Positions 21,814-35,727 of a DNA stretch of 64,000 nucleotides are shown here, in pieces. Source of the stretch: Eremophila alpestris peregrina. Its lineage: Eukaryota; Chordata; Aves; Passeriformes; Alaudidae. The notes under the pieces are model-generated. The model worked only from the letters and a program-made list of their open reading frames with translations. It was not told the DNA's origin and searched no databases. Location: positions 16,318,049 to 16,382,048 of the forward strand of contig WMCF01000014.1 of assembly GCA_009792885.1 (NCBI GenBank), written 5' to 3'. Position 1 is the first letter of the stretch; each line of letters begins with the position of its first letter. A program made the position numbers and the translations under genes.

Positions 21814-24800
21814 AGAGGAAAATGCCAGAGGAAACCTACCACTTTTCCAGCTTTCCTCATGTTTCTTACATGACCTTCTTGTATAGAGCCCTCTCTCTCT
21901 GATTATCTCTTAAAAAAAGGCTTTTGAAAAATAAGTTTTTAAATAACCTGTAGCCTTATCTAACCTTTAGAAAATCAAACACAGTGAAGGAAGAGATTTG
22001 ACCAAAGGGCTATTAAAGTTTAGGTAAAGGCTGAGACTGCCGGTTAGTAGTTTTTTCTGAAACTTGAAACATAGTGTTTATTTTAGTGCTCTCATGCAAT
22101 TATCATGGTTGAATGAGGCAGAATTTCTTTACATATAGATGACATAATATGCACATAGAATTATGATATTGTATTGCATGTTCAGTGTATGCAGTTCTTG
22201 GAAAAGATTCTGCTTGTACTTTCTGTAACACGTGAAACATCACAATTTCAAGCTTTAGTATTTGCATATGAACTTTGTGGGAGATAGGCTCTTTAATATA
22301 GATAAAATGTAAAATTATAAAATAAATTTAAAATTGGGAGAGAGGACAATTCAAAGAAACACCAGATTTCTGATGTAACTTGCATATACATTTATGTTTA
22401 TCTTTAATGAACTATAATAAAAAGCTAATGGTGGTGCCATATGGTTTTTCATCTTTCAGTAATGGATTCCTTAAAAACTGAAGTGAAAACAGATCATTCA
22501 TGTCTACAATTATCTTTGAAATAAAAACTAAAACAATCAGAATGCCTGGACTGATGAAACAGATGGGGGAAATGCTGTAAGTGAACTTCAGAGTATGAAA
22601 GATGGGATATTATACTGAGGATCTTCCTTGTGCTGTCTTACCTTTTTTAGTCATATGCTTTTGGAAATAATATTTTTGTCTACCTGGAACTTTCAATATG
22701 GCTACTTTCAGTTTCCACAATTTCAATTAATTTTCTCATATATCTGTTTCTCAGCATGTGCCCAGATTTAAGCACTGCAGTAACCCCATTGGAATAGATT
22801 AAGTGTGTGGTTAAGTTTTCAGAGAATCAAGATGACACTTAGACAATAATTCATTTAGAAATTTAAATGGAACATTCAGAATGCAAAAAGGAACAATGGG
22901 AAACATAGCATCTCTTATTAAATGTTTTTGAGGCTGAAAAACCAGCTGTGGTATTAATCTATATTTTAATCTGAAGATTTAGTTGTAAAGTCATGGAAAC
23001 CTTTAATATTATTACCCAGACTGATGTATATAAACTGTTGAGACAAAAGACTAATTATTTGTAGGACAGGCTCTTAGGTTACTGAAAAGTGAGATAAGCT
23101 GAATCCAAATATGTTTCACTGCACTTTGAAGTATAGAGAAACATTACTATGAGCAGAACTAAGTTCCCTTATTTTTCTCTATATAGCTATGAATAGAAAA
23201 AGTGATTTTATGGATTTATAAATTAGGACCTTCTTTAATAATTTGTGGTTTGTTATACATGCAAGCTATATCTGTCCTTTCAGGTGACACAGAATGAAGA
23301 GCTCTGTCACATGCAATTGCAGCATGTGGAAGAAAAATGTTACATTATCTTTCCTCAGTGGAGTGAATGTTCGCAATGTTTAATATAGTAAAATTTTATC
23401 TTCCCCATGAGTTATTCAAGATCCCACAGCTAAGTCCTTTCTCATTCTTTACTGCTGACAGGTCGAAATCCCAAAGTATTTATTATTTTTTGTGAGGTTT
23501 TATTTTTTTCCAGCAGAAGCCACATCTGTGAATGCCAAGTGAACTGATGGTAATCAAGGGAAGAGCTAAGATTCTTATCAATGAAGGCACAAGGACCTGA
23601 CAGGAACCTACAATCCAGTTCTGGTCGGACACTGGTAACTGCAATAGAGCTTTAATCAAGACAATCCATAAAACATCCCATCTTCATGTCCTCACATAAT
23701 GCAGCTACAGAGTACTTAAAATCAAGAGAAAGAAAGAATAGTAACCCTTGAAATGTGCCAGAGGAATAGAACAAGGGAGGTCATATTTTAATAGAATAGG
23801 AAGGAAATTGGAGACTCTGGATACCAAATGTGATCAACACTGGGATCGTGAGCCTGATCTATCAACTAAATCTCTGATGGATCTGCCATCTTAAATCTTT
23901 TCTCTGTTTTTGAATGATCTCCACAGAAAGGTCTCTTCACACCCTCAAAAATTCTAGAAATTGTACATTGAAGGGAGGTTGTAAGGAGGAATCCTTTCTG
24001 AATGCTGCAGGAAACTGAAAAGCACAGGATTAACATAGTCCAAATGTGGTGTCAATGAGCAATGATTCAGTTTTGTCTTGGATCTCCTGGGCAATACTAA
24101 GATAAAGAGCAAATGTCTTTAAAAGGAAAAGGCAAGCCCTATATTTGATACAGATTTGGTAAAAAGCAATCTTATGGAATTCAGAAGAATATTACTGGAA
24201 CCACACTGTTTCCAAAATCTTTTGCTGAAAGTTAATTAAATTCTTACATTTGAAGTGAAGCCTTTGGTGATGCTGACAATTTGTCACCCCTTGGGATGTG
24301 CTCCTGCATAAAATGATTACTTCAGAATCTTTTAGCCTCTAAAGTCATCAAATGAGCCAATTCTTATGAGGCTGAACTATATTAGAAGGCTTTTTGAAAG
24401 CAATATTTAGCACCATTTATTAAAAATTATCTTGGAGTCATATTCTGTATCAATGTGTGTTTTCCTCCTGCTTGCAGCTGTCTTCTGGTGTCTATGTTAA
24501 TAATTCTCTGAAGCAATTCTCTCAGGACATGTCATGCGAAACATAGTGCTTAGGATTTCTTTTCATCTCTGTATTCTCTGCACACCTTGTTTAAAATGAA
24601 ATACACTGAGAAGTCCTGAAAGAAATGGGAGAATTACCATTACTTTTCCCAAAGGCTGAGATTAAAAATGTTTCCTTTTATGTTGCTCCTTCCAAAGGCA
24701 GGAAGTAAGATACTTTCCTCTGCTGTCTGTGGAACCATTCCTGGGAATATTTATTTCAATAACATTTGTAATTTTACTTGCTGTTGACAAGAATTTTCCC

Positions 24801-25459
24801 AAGATATTTTAAAGTTTGTTTGGGTTTTTTTCTAGAAAAATTGGCAGAAAACCACAATTTAACAATAGACCTGTTTCAGACCAGCAGTGTTTATTTCCTA
24901 TTCTGAAAATGCTTCTGTAACAGGCAACTTTACAGATGTCAACTGTTAACATGTTAACTTCATCAGGTTTCCTTTTTTGCTATTAGTATAGACTTCAAGT
25001 TCTAACTAAATCACTGCTTGTATTCTAATATAATCACATAAATATTGTAAAGTGTTTTATTGTTTGGGTTTTAATTTTTTTTTCAATTATGCTTTATTTT
25101 TAAACTTGAACCTTGGGAATAAAAATATTAAATGAATTTTTGAACATTTTTCTATGAATATCCAGGTTCTCATATTTACTGTATGAAACACCATTCTGCA
25201 CAAGTTTGGTATATTCCACAGTAACCAGTTAAACAAGTGTCAGGAAATCATCTTGCTTTCCATGTACTATTTGAATCTATTAGATTAAACAACACCCCAT
25301 TGGGGTGTGCTGCAAGTACTTTGAAACACTTTGCTGGCTCTGTGTCCACAAGATGTCAGTGTGGATTCTTAATTCACTCTTACTCTCTGTCTTATATTCT
25401 TGAAAAAAATCGTGGCAAACTCTGGCAATCCCTCAGCAGACATTTCCTTTGAAGCTTAA

Positions 25460-26150
25460 AGGGGTATTCATCACGTAAAAATCCCATTATTGGCCTGGGT
25501 CTGATCTCTGCCGTTTAAAGGGATCAGGCTGTTGTTTCGTATCTTTCCTTGGAGGAGAAGTTACTAAACTTTGGGTGTGTGTACTGAGCACGGAGACGAG
25601 TGAAACTAGTCTGACAGCTGACACCAACAGGGCTGGTGGGATTGAATAGTAGAAGACATTGCTGAGTTCTGGAGCAGAAAATGGGTGCTAATGGCATGGA
25701 GCTGTAAAAGCTTGCTAAAATTGCTCAGATACAAGGCTTGCTAGGCTGGTATATAGTCATTTTAATTTTTTTTAACATGAATTAATATTTCTGCATTGGC
25801 TTGAATTGCATCATCTAGGTGCTATCATGTAGTTGGTTTTAACTGGTTGTCTTGGCTTAGCGAGTATTGTTTAGCAATAGGTGCTGCATATTCATCTCCT
25901 TCTGTTTAAAGCCTGTTAAGCTTGATGTTTTTCATTCAGGTTGTTTACTGTGTCTTGCTATTTATACATCCCTGTAGCGAGGGAAAAAGCTAGCAGAATT
26001 TGGTAAGCTTTCAATGCCTGAATAGCTGCTGCTTAAATCCCACTGAATTTCATCTGAGTTGCCAGCTTTTGCTGAGGAGAATTCGATTGACCTTAATACT
26101 ACGGATATGTAGCACATAAGAGGCATTTAATCAACTCTCACACACCACTG
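25460..26150. other. possible conserved non-coding element
   Basis: This stretch has more balanced base composition and fewer A/T runs than its neighbours, and no repeat homology or open frame I can recognise. Such texture is often seen in conserved vertebrate enhancers. This is an impression from composition only; no conservation can be seen in one sequence. Confidence 0.2.
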
Positions 26151-28139
26151 CTTTGAAAGCCTGCTTGAAAACTCTGAAGAGATCCTGATAAACATTTTAT
26201 TAGAATGCATTTTTAATCAATAGTTTGCTTCATGCAGCTACATACTGGAGCTATTCACATTTTTTTTCTTTAGATAAATGAACTAAAGTGAACTGTAGCA
26301 AATAGACTACTTTATAAATAATATTCTCTAAATGAGGCTTGAAGAAAAACAATGGCTTTGAACCAAAATTAAGACAAATCTACAGAAAACATTTTCTAGC
26401 CCTATACATAAAAATAACGTGATTGACGTACCTTGTATGGCAGAACCTGGTTTTAGTCCCAATATGTCTCTCAAGGTAAGGCAAACAGCAGGGAATCTAC
26501 ATCTATCAAATCTAAAGCACTTTTTTTTTAGGCAATTAAAAAGAAGTTTAAAAATATATCCTTTGCCTATCATAAGGAAGATCACTTTTTTTTTTCTTTA
26601 GTGATAAAATACAATTAAAAACTTAAAATTTTTCAGTTTGCAAATGTAAACATATATATATTGATTGTGTTTCATAAGACACATTCTTCTTGTACTGTTG
26701 CATGGCATCCAGATGAACTGATATATTCGTCTGATCTTTTTATCATACTTTTCTATGTAATTGCATTTCTGGTTATCTTTAAATGTAGCTTAGGTGAGAG
26801 AGCTGTGAGAGTCGGATGAAACACTGTGTGCTTCCCTTGTTTATTACACTGTGAAAAGATGTAGTGTTATTTAAAATAGGATGATGAAGTATTACATCTC
26901 ATATTTGGGGAGGGGGGGGGAATTCTTTGTTAATGTTAAAATAGTACATTACTGTTCACAATTATAATTTGAGTCATTGAAATTTGATGATTCTCTAGTT
27001 ATTTTTTATGCCCCTGGCATATTTTCAATATTTTGTTACAGAAGCCTTCTCTCATATTCCCTTCCGCCAGGGATTCTAAGAGCAGATAAGAGGGAAATAT
27101 TGGGAAAAACTGGAAAAATTTTTCCAAATTTTGGAACATATTCAGATGTTCTTGTGGCTCCCACTAACACAAATTTAAAAAAAAAAAACAAAAAACTGTC
27201 TCAGATTTTAACCTATGAAAGCATATTTTGTGTCATGGAAACCTTATAGAAAAAAAATGTCAAGTGTAGAATATAATTCTTGTCAGTACCATGTGTTCTG
27301 CTTACTCAGTCTTTGCTATAGATTCTGTCTTTGGTACAGAACACTTGTTTTTTGCCATTTTGAAACAAGATCACAATTCCTGAAAGACATGATTTCCTGA
27401 GGATAGCTTCTTTATGGCCCTATATGACACAGGTAAGTTTAGTATCTTTGGCAGGTGTTTGTATATCTCCTACCTTTAGTTCCTTGTCTCTAGGGTTTTT
27501 TAGTGTGTGACAGCAAATAGGATTGTCCCATCAGTAAAATCATTGTAATTTTCAGAGGTAAGGAACAACGGCAGTTCAGAGAAACAGACTTCAGCTTCTA
27601 CAGCAAAAGAAAATATTATTTTAAAATGCTGCAATCAACAGTAGCCAAGTGGACTACCATGAGCTGATAGATGTTAGCAGGAGCCAAAGGACTCCATACC
27701 TTTAACCTCATTGGAATACACTATGATAATGATATGATAATTCAATGAGATTAGGCCTTATTCCCGATTAAAGGAATTGCTGAAGGCAGCTAATGCCTTC
27801 CTGACTACTTTTTCAGATCTGAGCTTACAGACTAGTAGTGGAAGAAGCTTTAGCGGGCAGAACCTATTTAGGGTAATACCTCCTTTTGATAGGTATGGAA
27901 GCAAAAATAAAAATACTAATCTGACTGATAAACCTCCCTATGCATGCAACCATATTTTGTGATGGTAAAATGACCATGGTTGAGAATATTTTACATCTGA
28001 TCTCTTAAGGAAAAGAACACAAGACTTCTGTCACACTCTTAATTCCCCCATAAAATATAAACCCTATGGGCAATTAAAAAAAATTTGAAAGATATGAAAA
28101 ATACTTCCAATTAATTACCTTAAAGCTCCACAAAAGTTG

Positions 28140-31100
28140 TGAGGAGAAAGATTTGAATAATTTCCTCTCTTGGAGAAAAAGGCAAGTATTATCTTATGAA
28201 AAGGCAGCAGAGAGGGCACAAGCAATTCAGGACATTCCTGGACATCATTGCTGCTAACTTCCTGACACAAAGTGACCAAGAAGTTTTGCAGGAGATGCTG
28301 TGATAGATAATATTCTTACAAAAAAAAAGAACTGACCAGGGATGTGATGTCTGAGGAAAGTCCTGGCTGTAGAGACTATGAGTTCAGGAGTGGAGTTCAG
28401 GATCCATAGGAGAAGTATCAAGGCAAAACCCAGGATCACAAACTTCGAGAGAAACTTTTGTTCATTCAGGGACCTACTTGGAAGTATGCCACGGGAGACA
28501 ATCCTGGAGGAAAAAAGGAGTTTGAGAAAGCTTGTAGGTTTTCAAGTATAGCCTTTACTAAGTTAAAAAGTTGTCCAACCTCACATTCAGGAGAATGGCA
28601 GAAGACCTGCATAGCTGAACAAGTGGCTCCTATCTAAACTCAGACTAAAGAAGGAACACACAGGTTGAAGTTGCTTCAGGTAAATGTGCAGAGAGGAAAT
28701 ACAGAAACATTGTTCAAATGTGAAGACATAGGGTGAAGACAGCCAAAACACATTGTGGGAGGTTAGAGCTGTCTCTTTTTCTTTTTTATTTATAGAATTT
28801 CGCCCCATAAGTTGCTAGGAAACTAACAACTCGATAATTATCGGCACTTAAGCAAAAGACAAAAGAAGTGTCCAAGAGGAGAGAAGGGAGGACCTGGCCA
28901 CACTTTTGTCTCTGGGAGTTTCCCTGGGAGGGGAGACAAGAGACCCCCCAGCCCCCACCCTTTACCTGTGAGTTTTTGGGCTCAAGTAAAGGGTGGGGGC
29001 AGGAGGCAGCTAGGAGTCTTTTGTTCTTGGGATTTGGGGAGACAGGACACTGCCAGGCTGCTCTGCTTGCTGCTGGAGGAGTTCACTGTCACCACCGAAA
29101 TCCAGTCCTGGGAAACCTACCACATTGTGTTTGTGTGCCTGGGAATTCTGAGCTTGCCTCACCCACCTGTTGGAGCGGGGCTGGCCCTGTCCCGCCGCCG
29201 CCATCTCTCCGACACTGCTTTGAGGCTTTCGGCTACGCTGTGACCTTGCACCCCCTGCCCTGCCGGGACATCCTTGCTGCTGTTCCAGCCACCACCCAGA
29301 GCTTCTGACAGGATCTTCCACTGTTCCAGCTTGGTGCCCTCAGAGCCCTGCAGGGCCACGAAGATCAGACTACCCCAGGCTTTGTGAAGCAAAGGCCCTC
29401 AAGGTTCCTGGTTCTGATTATTATTAATATTGTAGCTGTTTGTTTGTTTGTTTGCTTTGTTATACATATTAGTAAAGAACTGTTATTCCTACCCCCATAC
29501 CTCTGCCTGACAGCCCCTTTAATTTTTCTAAATTATAATAATCCAGAGGGAGGAGGTTTGAATTCTCCATTCCAAGGGAGGCTCTGGCTTGTCCCTGGCA
29601 GATATCTATCTTTCAAACCAAGACACACGTCTGGAATTTAATCTGGAGGGGAACAGAATGTACCATAGGATGTGCTTCTACAGGTACACAGACATCAAAA
29701 AGCACGCTGGGGAAAACATGGCTTGTGTGCTGAACTCGGCAGTCACTCAAGGCCACTTTTGCCCTGCTCTCTACCAGCAGGATTTGTCTCAGGAATACCA
29801 GACACCTATATGAAAACAATATGAAAACCTGAGTAAAGGAAAATTAAGCTAGGAAAAATTTAAATAAACTGGATGTTTGGGACCCATATATTATGTACTT
29901 AAAAAGAGTGCTGGTCAATGTCATTGTCATTTGTCTTTGAAAGGTCATGGCAAACTGGAAAGGTTTCTGAGGGCTTGAAGAAAGCAAATGCAATTCCTGT
30001 CTTGAAGAAGATCTAGGAGGATCTGAGGAACTACAGGCCGGTCAACCCTCTAATTCTGGGGAAAGTGGTGGAACCAATAAAGCTAAAAAACTTTTGGAAA
30101 TATAAAAAGAACAAGAAGGTGATTTGGTGTAGTCATTGTGGCTTTAGTGAAATGGTGCTTGGCCAACTCAAGTGTCTTTTATGAGGAAATTACCACCTAG
30201 GTGGATGAGGGACTGGATATTGTTTATCCTGACTTTAGCAAGGCTTTTGACACTATATCCCATAACATACTTATAGACAATGTACGAAGCATTGGCTAGG
30301 TAAGTGAGCAGAGATGTGGACAGAAAACTGGACTCAAAGGGTGCAAGCTGTCTGGAGGCCAGTCAATAGTAGTGTACCCCAGGGTTGATTGAGGGGCTGA
30401 TACTATTTTAACATTTTCATTAATGACCTGGCTGATGGGAGAGACAGCATCCTGAACAAGATTGTAAGTTGTTTTCAACCAGGGGGGTGCATCATGATAT
30501 ACATAATTGGTTGTGTTGCCATCCCGAGGAACCACAGCAGGCTGAAGTAATGGTCCAGTGGGAACCCCATGAAGTTCTAGAAAAGGCAATCCAAAGCTCT
30601 TCATCTGAGGCAGAATAACTTCAGGCAGTGCTGCACACTGGGTCTGACATGCTGCAAGGCAGCCTTACAAAGAAGACCCTGTGTGTCTCAGTGAATATTA
30701 GATTTAACAACTGCCAGCAATATGCCCTTGCACCATACAAGGTCAATGAGCTATGAGGGCTAGCAGGTCAAGGAAGACTATTCTTCCCCATTAGCCAGTA
30801 CTGGTGACATCACATCTAGAGCACTGTATCCAGTTCCAGGCTTCCCAGAACCAGAGATGCATGCACTTAATGGAACATGTTGACTGAAGGGCCAGGAAAA
30901 TTATTAAGGCACTGGAGTACCTGAAGTATGAGGAGAGACAGAGAGCTGGGACTGTTCAGCCTGGGGAGAAGAAAGCTCAAGGGGAACTTCATCAGTGTGG
31001 ATTGGTATCTGGTGAGAGGGAGTAAAGAAGGCGCAGACAGTGTCTTTTCGGTGGTATCCAGTGGATGTGAAAGAGACAATGCGCACAGTTTGAATTGCAA

Positions 31101-31200
31101 AAGATTCCATTTAAACCTGAGGGGAAAATGTACTGTGTGATTTGTCAGGTACTGGAACGTGGTTTACAGGGGTTATAGAATTCCCTGTGTGGATGTCATC
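28140..31200 (+). mobile_element. old CR1 LINE interrupted by a solo LTR
   Basis: Part 1 (about 28140-28753) translates in pieces as CR1 endonuclease and linker: LSWRKRQVLSYEKAAERAQA-like residues, KKKELTRDVMSEESPGC and DYEF. The LTR at 28754-29625 interrupts it. Part 2 (29626-31200) continues through linker and RT: DFSKAFDTISHNILIDN-like residues (about 30230), then the 3' domain and start of the 3' UTR near 30930-31190. The final short-repeat tail is not recognisable. Stops are frequent and divergence is higher than in the CR1 at 16-18 kb, so it is older. Confidence 0.85.
28754..29625 (+). mobile_element. solo LTR, ERV-L-like family 3 (copy D), nested in CR1
   Basis: It is homologous along its length to 59686-60565. 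It starts TGTGGGAGGTTAGAG and ends AAACCAAGACA. Flanks are CACAT (28749-28753) and CACGT (29626-29630), a 5-bp duplication differing by one CpG-type transition. An AGTAAA poly(A)-like signal lies near 29470, followed by a common U5-like end. The 28.9-29.4 kb portion is GC-rich. The open frames in it have no protein homology I recognise. Confidence 0.93.
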
Positions 31201-34200
31201 ATACGGATTTTTAAAGAGAACTCATATTTGATTTAAGAAATAAATCCTGCTTAAGAATGAAGAGAATAATTTGCACTCAAGTTCAGTGTTCAGGATAGTG
31301 TCTTCTCTCCATTAGCAGACAATTCACTCACTACTAGTCTTAGAAGCTATTTTGATTGCATCAAGGCTTTTTTTTTAAGGTTGACACATCTGATCAGTTT
31401 CACTTTGAAATGAGTTTTAAAAGTGATTTCTGCTTATTTTAGATGTGCACTGCTTTAAAGAAGAGTAACATCATATTTGACATTCAAAAGTCACATCTCT
31501 ATTGTTTCTTAACCAAGTTATGGTATGTAATATCCTCTGAATACATAAAGGCTGCAGGATCCAAGAAATCCTGTCTTTTCAGGGCTGCTTTTCTGCTGGT
31601 CGATTTTTAAATTACAGTAATGAAATTATATATTATTTTGTTACACTGAAATTTTAATACAATCTCATAGAGTTATACATGTTTCTTGGTGTCTTACTCA
31701 GTTAGACAGTTGATGTTATGATGGAAATGTGGTTTTACCTGATAGGGCAGAGGAAGATATTCTTGTCATTCAGTGCTGCCAGGAGATATAAGAAATTTGT
31801 GCTTAGTTCTGGTGGTTTTCTTAAGCTTCCTGTATGATCCAAAAGTTGTTTTGGATGAAAATTACTGTAAATAATGTCAAAGCTGAAATTGTACCAAATG
31901 CTTTTAGATCACTTCCCCTGATAATTACTATGACTTTTCTTCTCAAGCTGGGGTAGAAATTATTTTTTACTCTTGTCTTTTTTCCTGAATATTCAGGTTA
32001 TAAGATGCTTGGTTCATGAGTTCACAAGTAATGTGCTCAGTAGCACCACTGGAATTTTAATAGCAATTACTAAACATAAAAAATTATCCTAATAACTTGA
32101 TAAGGGCAGATTGGAATGACATATGCAGTAATATTACCAGAGCTATATACCTTTCCTCTTAATCTAATTATAAAGATACTCTGCCTACACAGTTAATGCA
32201 TTAGTAAAGATTAAATTAGTTTATTGAAAGGTGTGACAAAAGACTTCTGAAGCACTTTTACCTTGTTCTAAATGTCACAATAGCAACAGAAAAAAAAAAA
32301 AGAAATAAAAGGGTTCTCATTCAATCCATGTATCTTTGGTACCTACTTAACAAAAGCCAATAAGCATGTTGGGAGGGTTTATACAAATCAATACAAATGA
32401 AAACAAAATTAATAAGATATCCCTCAAGCAACTGGTTAATTCTTGTTATTCCCTGTTATCTGGGTCAGGAGTTTAATCAGGCTTCTCAAGAGACCACTAC
32501 AGTATGTGTCTCATAAAATCAGGTTGTCATTGACATTGTGTTATTGGAATGATAATATACCTGTTGCTGCCGCACATGACTATTTAATATCCAAAGATTG
32601 GTCTGGTTTCTGAGAGATCAATGAGAAGTAGTTTATCTTCTGTCATAGAGGATATTATGATTATGTCTTAATCTTATTAATATCTCTCAAGAAAAATCAA
32701 ATTAAGCCTTATTATAGCAATGGAGTTACACAGAGATAGTGTAGTTTAAGGTTTTGTTGGCATGTCCATTTTAAATCTTTTATCCCAAGGAAGTATGACC
32801 TGGCATTGACTCTGAACTAAAGCTTTGCACAGTGATCTTATTACTGTGGGAGTTTATTTCCAACGGCAACAACAACAAAAACATTTTAGTATGTGGATGT
32901 TTATATTTAGCAGAATATAAGTTTATGAGTGACAGATATTTATGTTTAGGTTTCAGTTTATTAAAAACGGTAAAGTAAAAAGATCTATTTCTCTTTCTAC
33001 AATGGATGAGGAGAAGATATGTTCAGGGTAGCTGAACTCAGAACACCTTTGAGAAACAAAAAAAGGAGGGCTAATCCTGGTCCAGTTGAAGCCTACTAAA
33101 GGTTTTTCATCGACCTTAAAAGAGTAGAGATTTATCTGCTCACTCTGAAACAGAATTTCTTTTCCACTCTCAGTCTGGCTAGGAACTTTCCTCATGATAT
33201 GCATGTGTTATTATTTGTGTCAGTAGTGTAAATTTTTATTTGAATTCAATTTGCTCACAGAGGAGGTATTGCATAATAAGATACCAGTAGAATCTTGTCC
33301 AATCCCACTGAATTCACTAGAAAATGTTCTTTTGAATTTAATATCCAGAAAAATTGGTGTTCTTACATAAAAATCAATATACGAGCAGATAGGAGGAAAA
33401 TCATCCACTAGAATTTTTCAGTGTTTTGGAACTTTCTAATAGTTTTGATCATCCCTGCTGATCCAAATCAGATGGTATTTTTAAAATAGCGGGAGAGCAT
33501 CAAGCTGCTGCTTGACCTAAACCTGATATTTCTCATGGCAAAAAAACCCAAACATACTAGACACTTGGAGACATGAAAAAATGAAAAAAGTTGAAATAAC
33601 TTGAAACCAAGTCAAATAAATTTGACGTCTTCCAAACACATTTGGCAACATTTAAAAAAGGTTTGTGGTTAAAAGAGAGTTATAGAATGAGCATATTGAA
33701 ATGCCTTCTTGAAAAGACTGCTAGCTACAAATGTATTTTGTATCATAGATGGCTTTTAAATAAATAAAATTAAAGTTCATTTTTTTTACAGTAACAGTCA
33801 AGCAATGAGGAAACCAAGAAGTATAATAATAACTATATAACTAAAAGCCATTTGAACATCTACTATTTACCTCACTATGACAACAAAGACAATTCCAAAT
33901 GGAATTATGCATTATTTTATTAATGCACGTATGTTTGGTTCACAACACTCTTGCACAGTTCATGCGTTTTTAAATTCTACTGACTGATAAATTAAAAGGA
34001 AACTTAGAAGATATTTCAGGAGATTTTGTAGAAAAATGCCTAAATCTTATTAATTTTTAGGTCTTCTGGACATCTTGACTCATTCGAGAGAAGAAGATTG
34101 TAGTGTGGGTGCTCTCTTAAACCTTTCAAAATTTTGAGTAGGTTGCCCTAATCTGTAGTTCTTTGCTATAAATTTTGTGTAAAAAAATAGAATTAATTTA

Positions 34201-35722
34201 GGATAATTTAAAAATCAATCCTAGAAATATAAGTCTAGAGGAATGGAGTGAGACCCTTTACTCTGTTCTCTACCTCACTTGTGTATTATCAGCTTTATCG
34301 CATTTTACAGGGAGTTTCTAACCCATCCTTAATAATCTCTGACTCTTAAACACCTTGAAACGCCCCAAGAATTAAACTTTATTTTATACTTATCCTTGTA
34401 CTTACTTTGTAGCATATTTTGTAATATATTATTGATCATCTCTTACTCAGCTTCTCATTGAAATAGTATCTTCATTTTTCTCTGAAAAAATCTCACCTGG
34501 CTCTTTTTTATCTGTTTTCTTTTCAATAAAATGGGCTCTTTATTTTAATCATATGCAGGTATTTTCTTACTTACACAATTTTTATTTTTGCTGTTTATGA
34601 ATGAAATTTTATAACCCTGTCCCTTATAGTAATTCTCAGCTTAGCATCCATTCACTTTTAACAAAGACAGTGTCTTTTTCATCACCAAAGTTTTCCACAG
34701 AAATACTAAGGCGTGCCAGGTTTAGGGATTTCTAGTGTAATGGAGACTAGTAATCATTATAAGTAAGGTTTAGCAACCACTCCTGTACTCTTTTGTACAC
34801 TCTAGAATACTCCCATTATTTTGTTCATGCAAAGTACTATGAATCAGCTAAGAGCCTTAACAGTAGGCAAGATGCTTGAGTTACATTGCTTTTCGTATCA
34901 CATGAAGAATGATAATATTGTGCTTGACAAAGTCCAGTAAACTTGCTGCTCATCGTCCTGCAATCCACAAGACGGCTACAGACTTTTGATTTGGTCTAGT
35001 TGCTTCTCCGGAAGTGGAAATTGACAAGCCTGTAACTGTTGTGTAAAAACTTAATCTTTTTTGTTCTTCTAACCTTTTCCCCATAGATTCTCATGAACAT
35101 GTAGTAGCATTGCCTTTTTCAGATAATTCTACTTTAAAGAAATATGGACAACAGGGAAAGTAGGAGTGTTTTCATGTTTATGTTTTTAGTCCTTTTTGAA
35201 AGTCTTATTGAAGAAGTGTATTAAAACGGGTCTATATTTTATTTGGGGAGATTTAACAATATTGCTGCTCATCGTTGCTATCTTTGTTCATTGTTAAAAT
35301 TTTATCAAGGCTTATAGCCTCTCAAAGACTAGAACACCAAGGAAATATGTCTGACAAATTTGTTTATCTTCTCACAGAATTTGCAATCTAATTTGCAATC
35401 ACAGTAACAAGTACTATGGCAAAATCAGAATTAACTTCTGGAGCAGCTACTGCTGTACATCTGACATTCATGTTATGCATATTTTAAAGATTTGACTTCA
35501 GATTTACTCAAATATGGCCCTAATGACAAAGCATGCCCTGTAATTAATTTTATTCACATTCCCTGGGCTTCCATTGTCATATGAAAAAAAACACAGTAAG
35601 GGGTGATTTCCTTCTACAGTGTGGTCCTTATTCACCCTAAAACACCATGCATTTTCTAGGGATACTCCCGTAATTTTGGATACTGAGCTGTCTGGAATCC
35701 ACTTACGCATCTTATGCATTAA
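31201..35722. other. unique AT-rich DNA, no gene seen
   Basis: No transposon or exon recognised. A-runs occur near 32288-32303. Short open frames such as 32953-33204 (minus) show no known domain. Confidence 0.45.
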
Positions 35723-35727
35723 TCCTG

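Larger units (their letters stand above)
19500..28139. other. 8.6 kb unique DNA, no gene seen
   Basis: This is the longest stretch without a recognisable transposon in the first half. I see no exon-like frame with a known domain. It contains the (GGTT)n tract, the hairpin at 21723-21813 and a possibly conserved block near 25.5-26.1 kb, each listed separately. Confidence 0.45.

Noticed and set aside
28868..29308. 146-codon open frame
   Set aside because: It lies inside the solo LTR 28754-29625. The homologous copy at 59686-60565 does not keep the frame.
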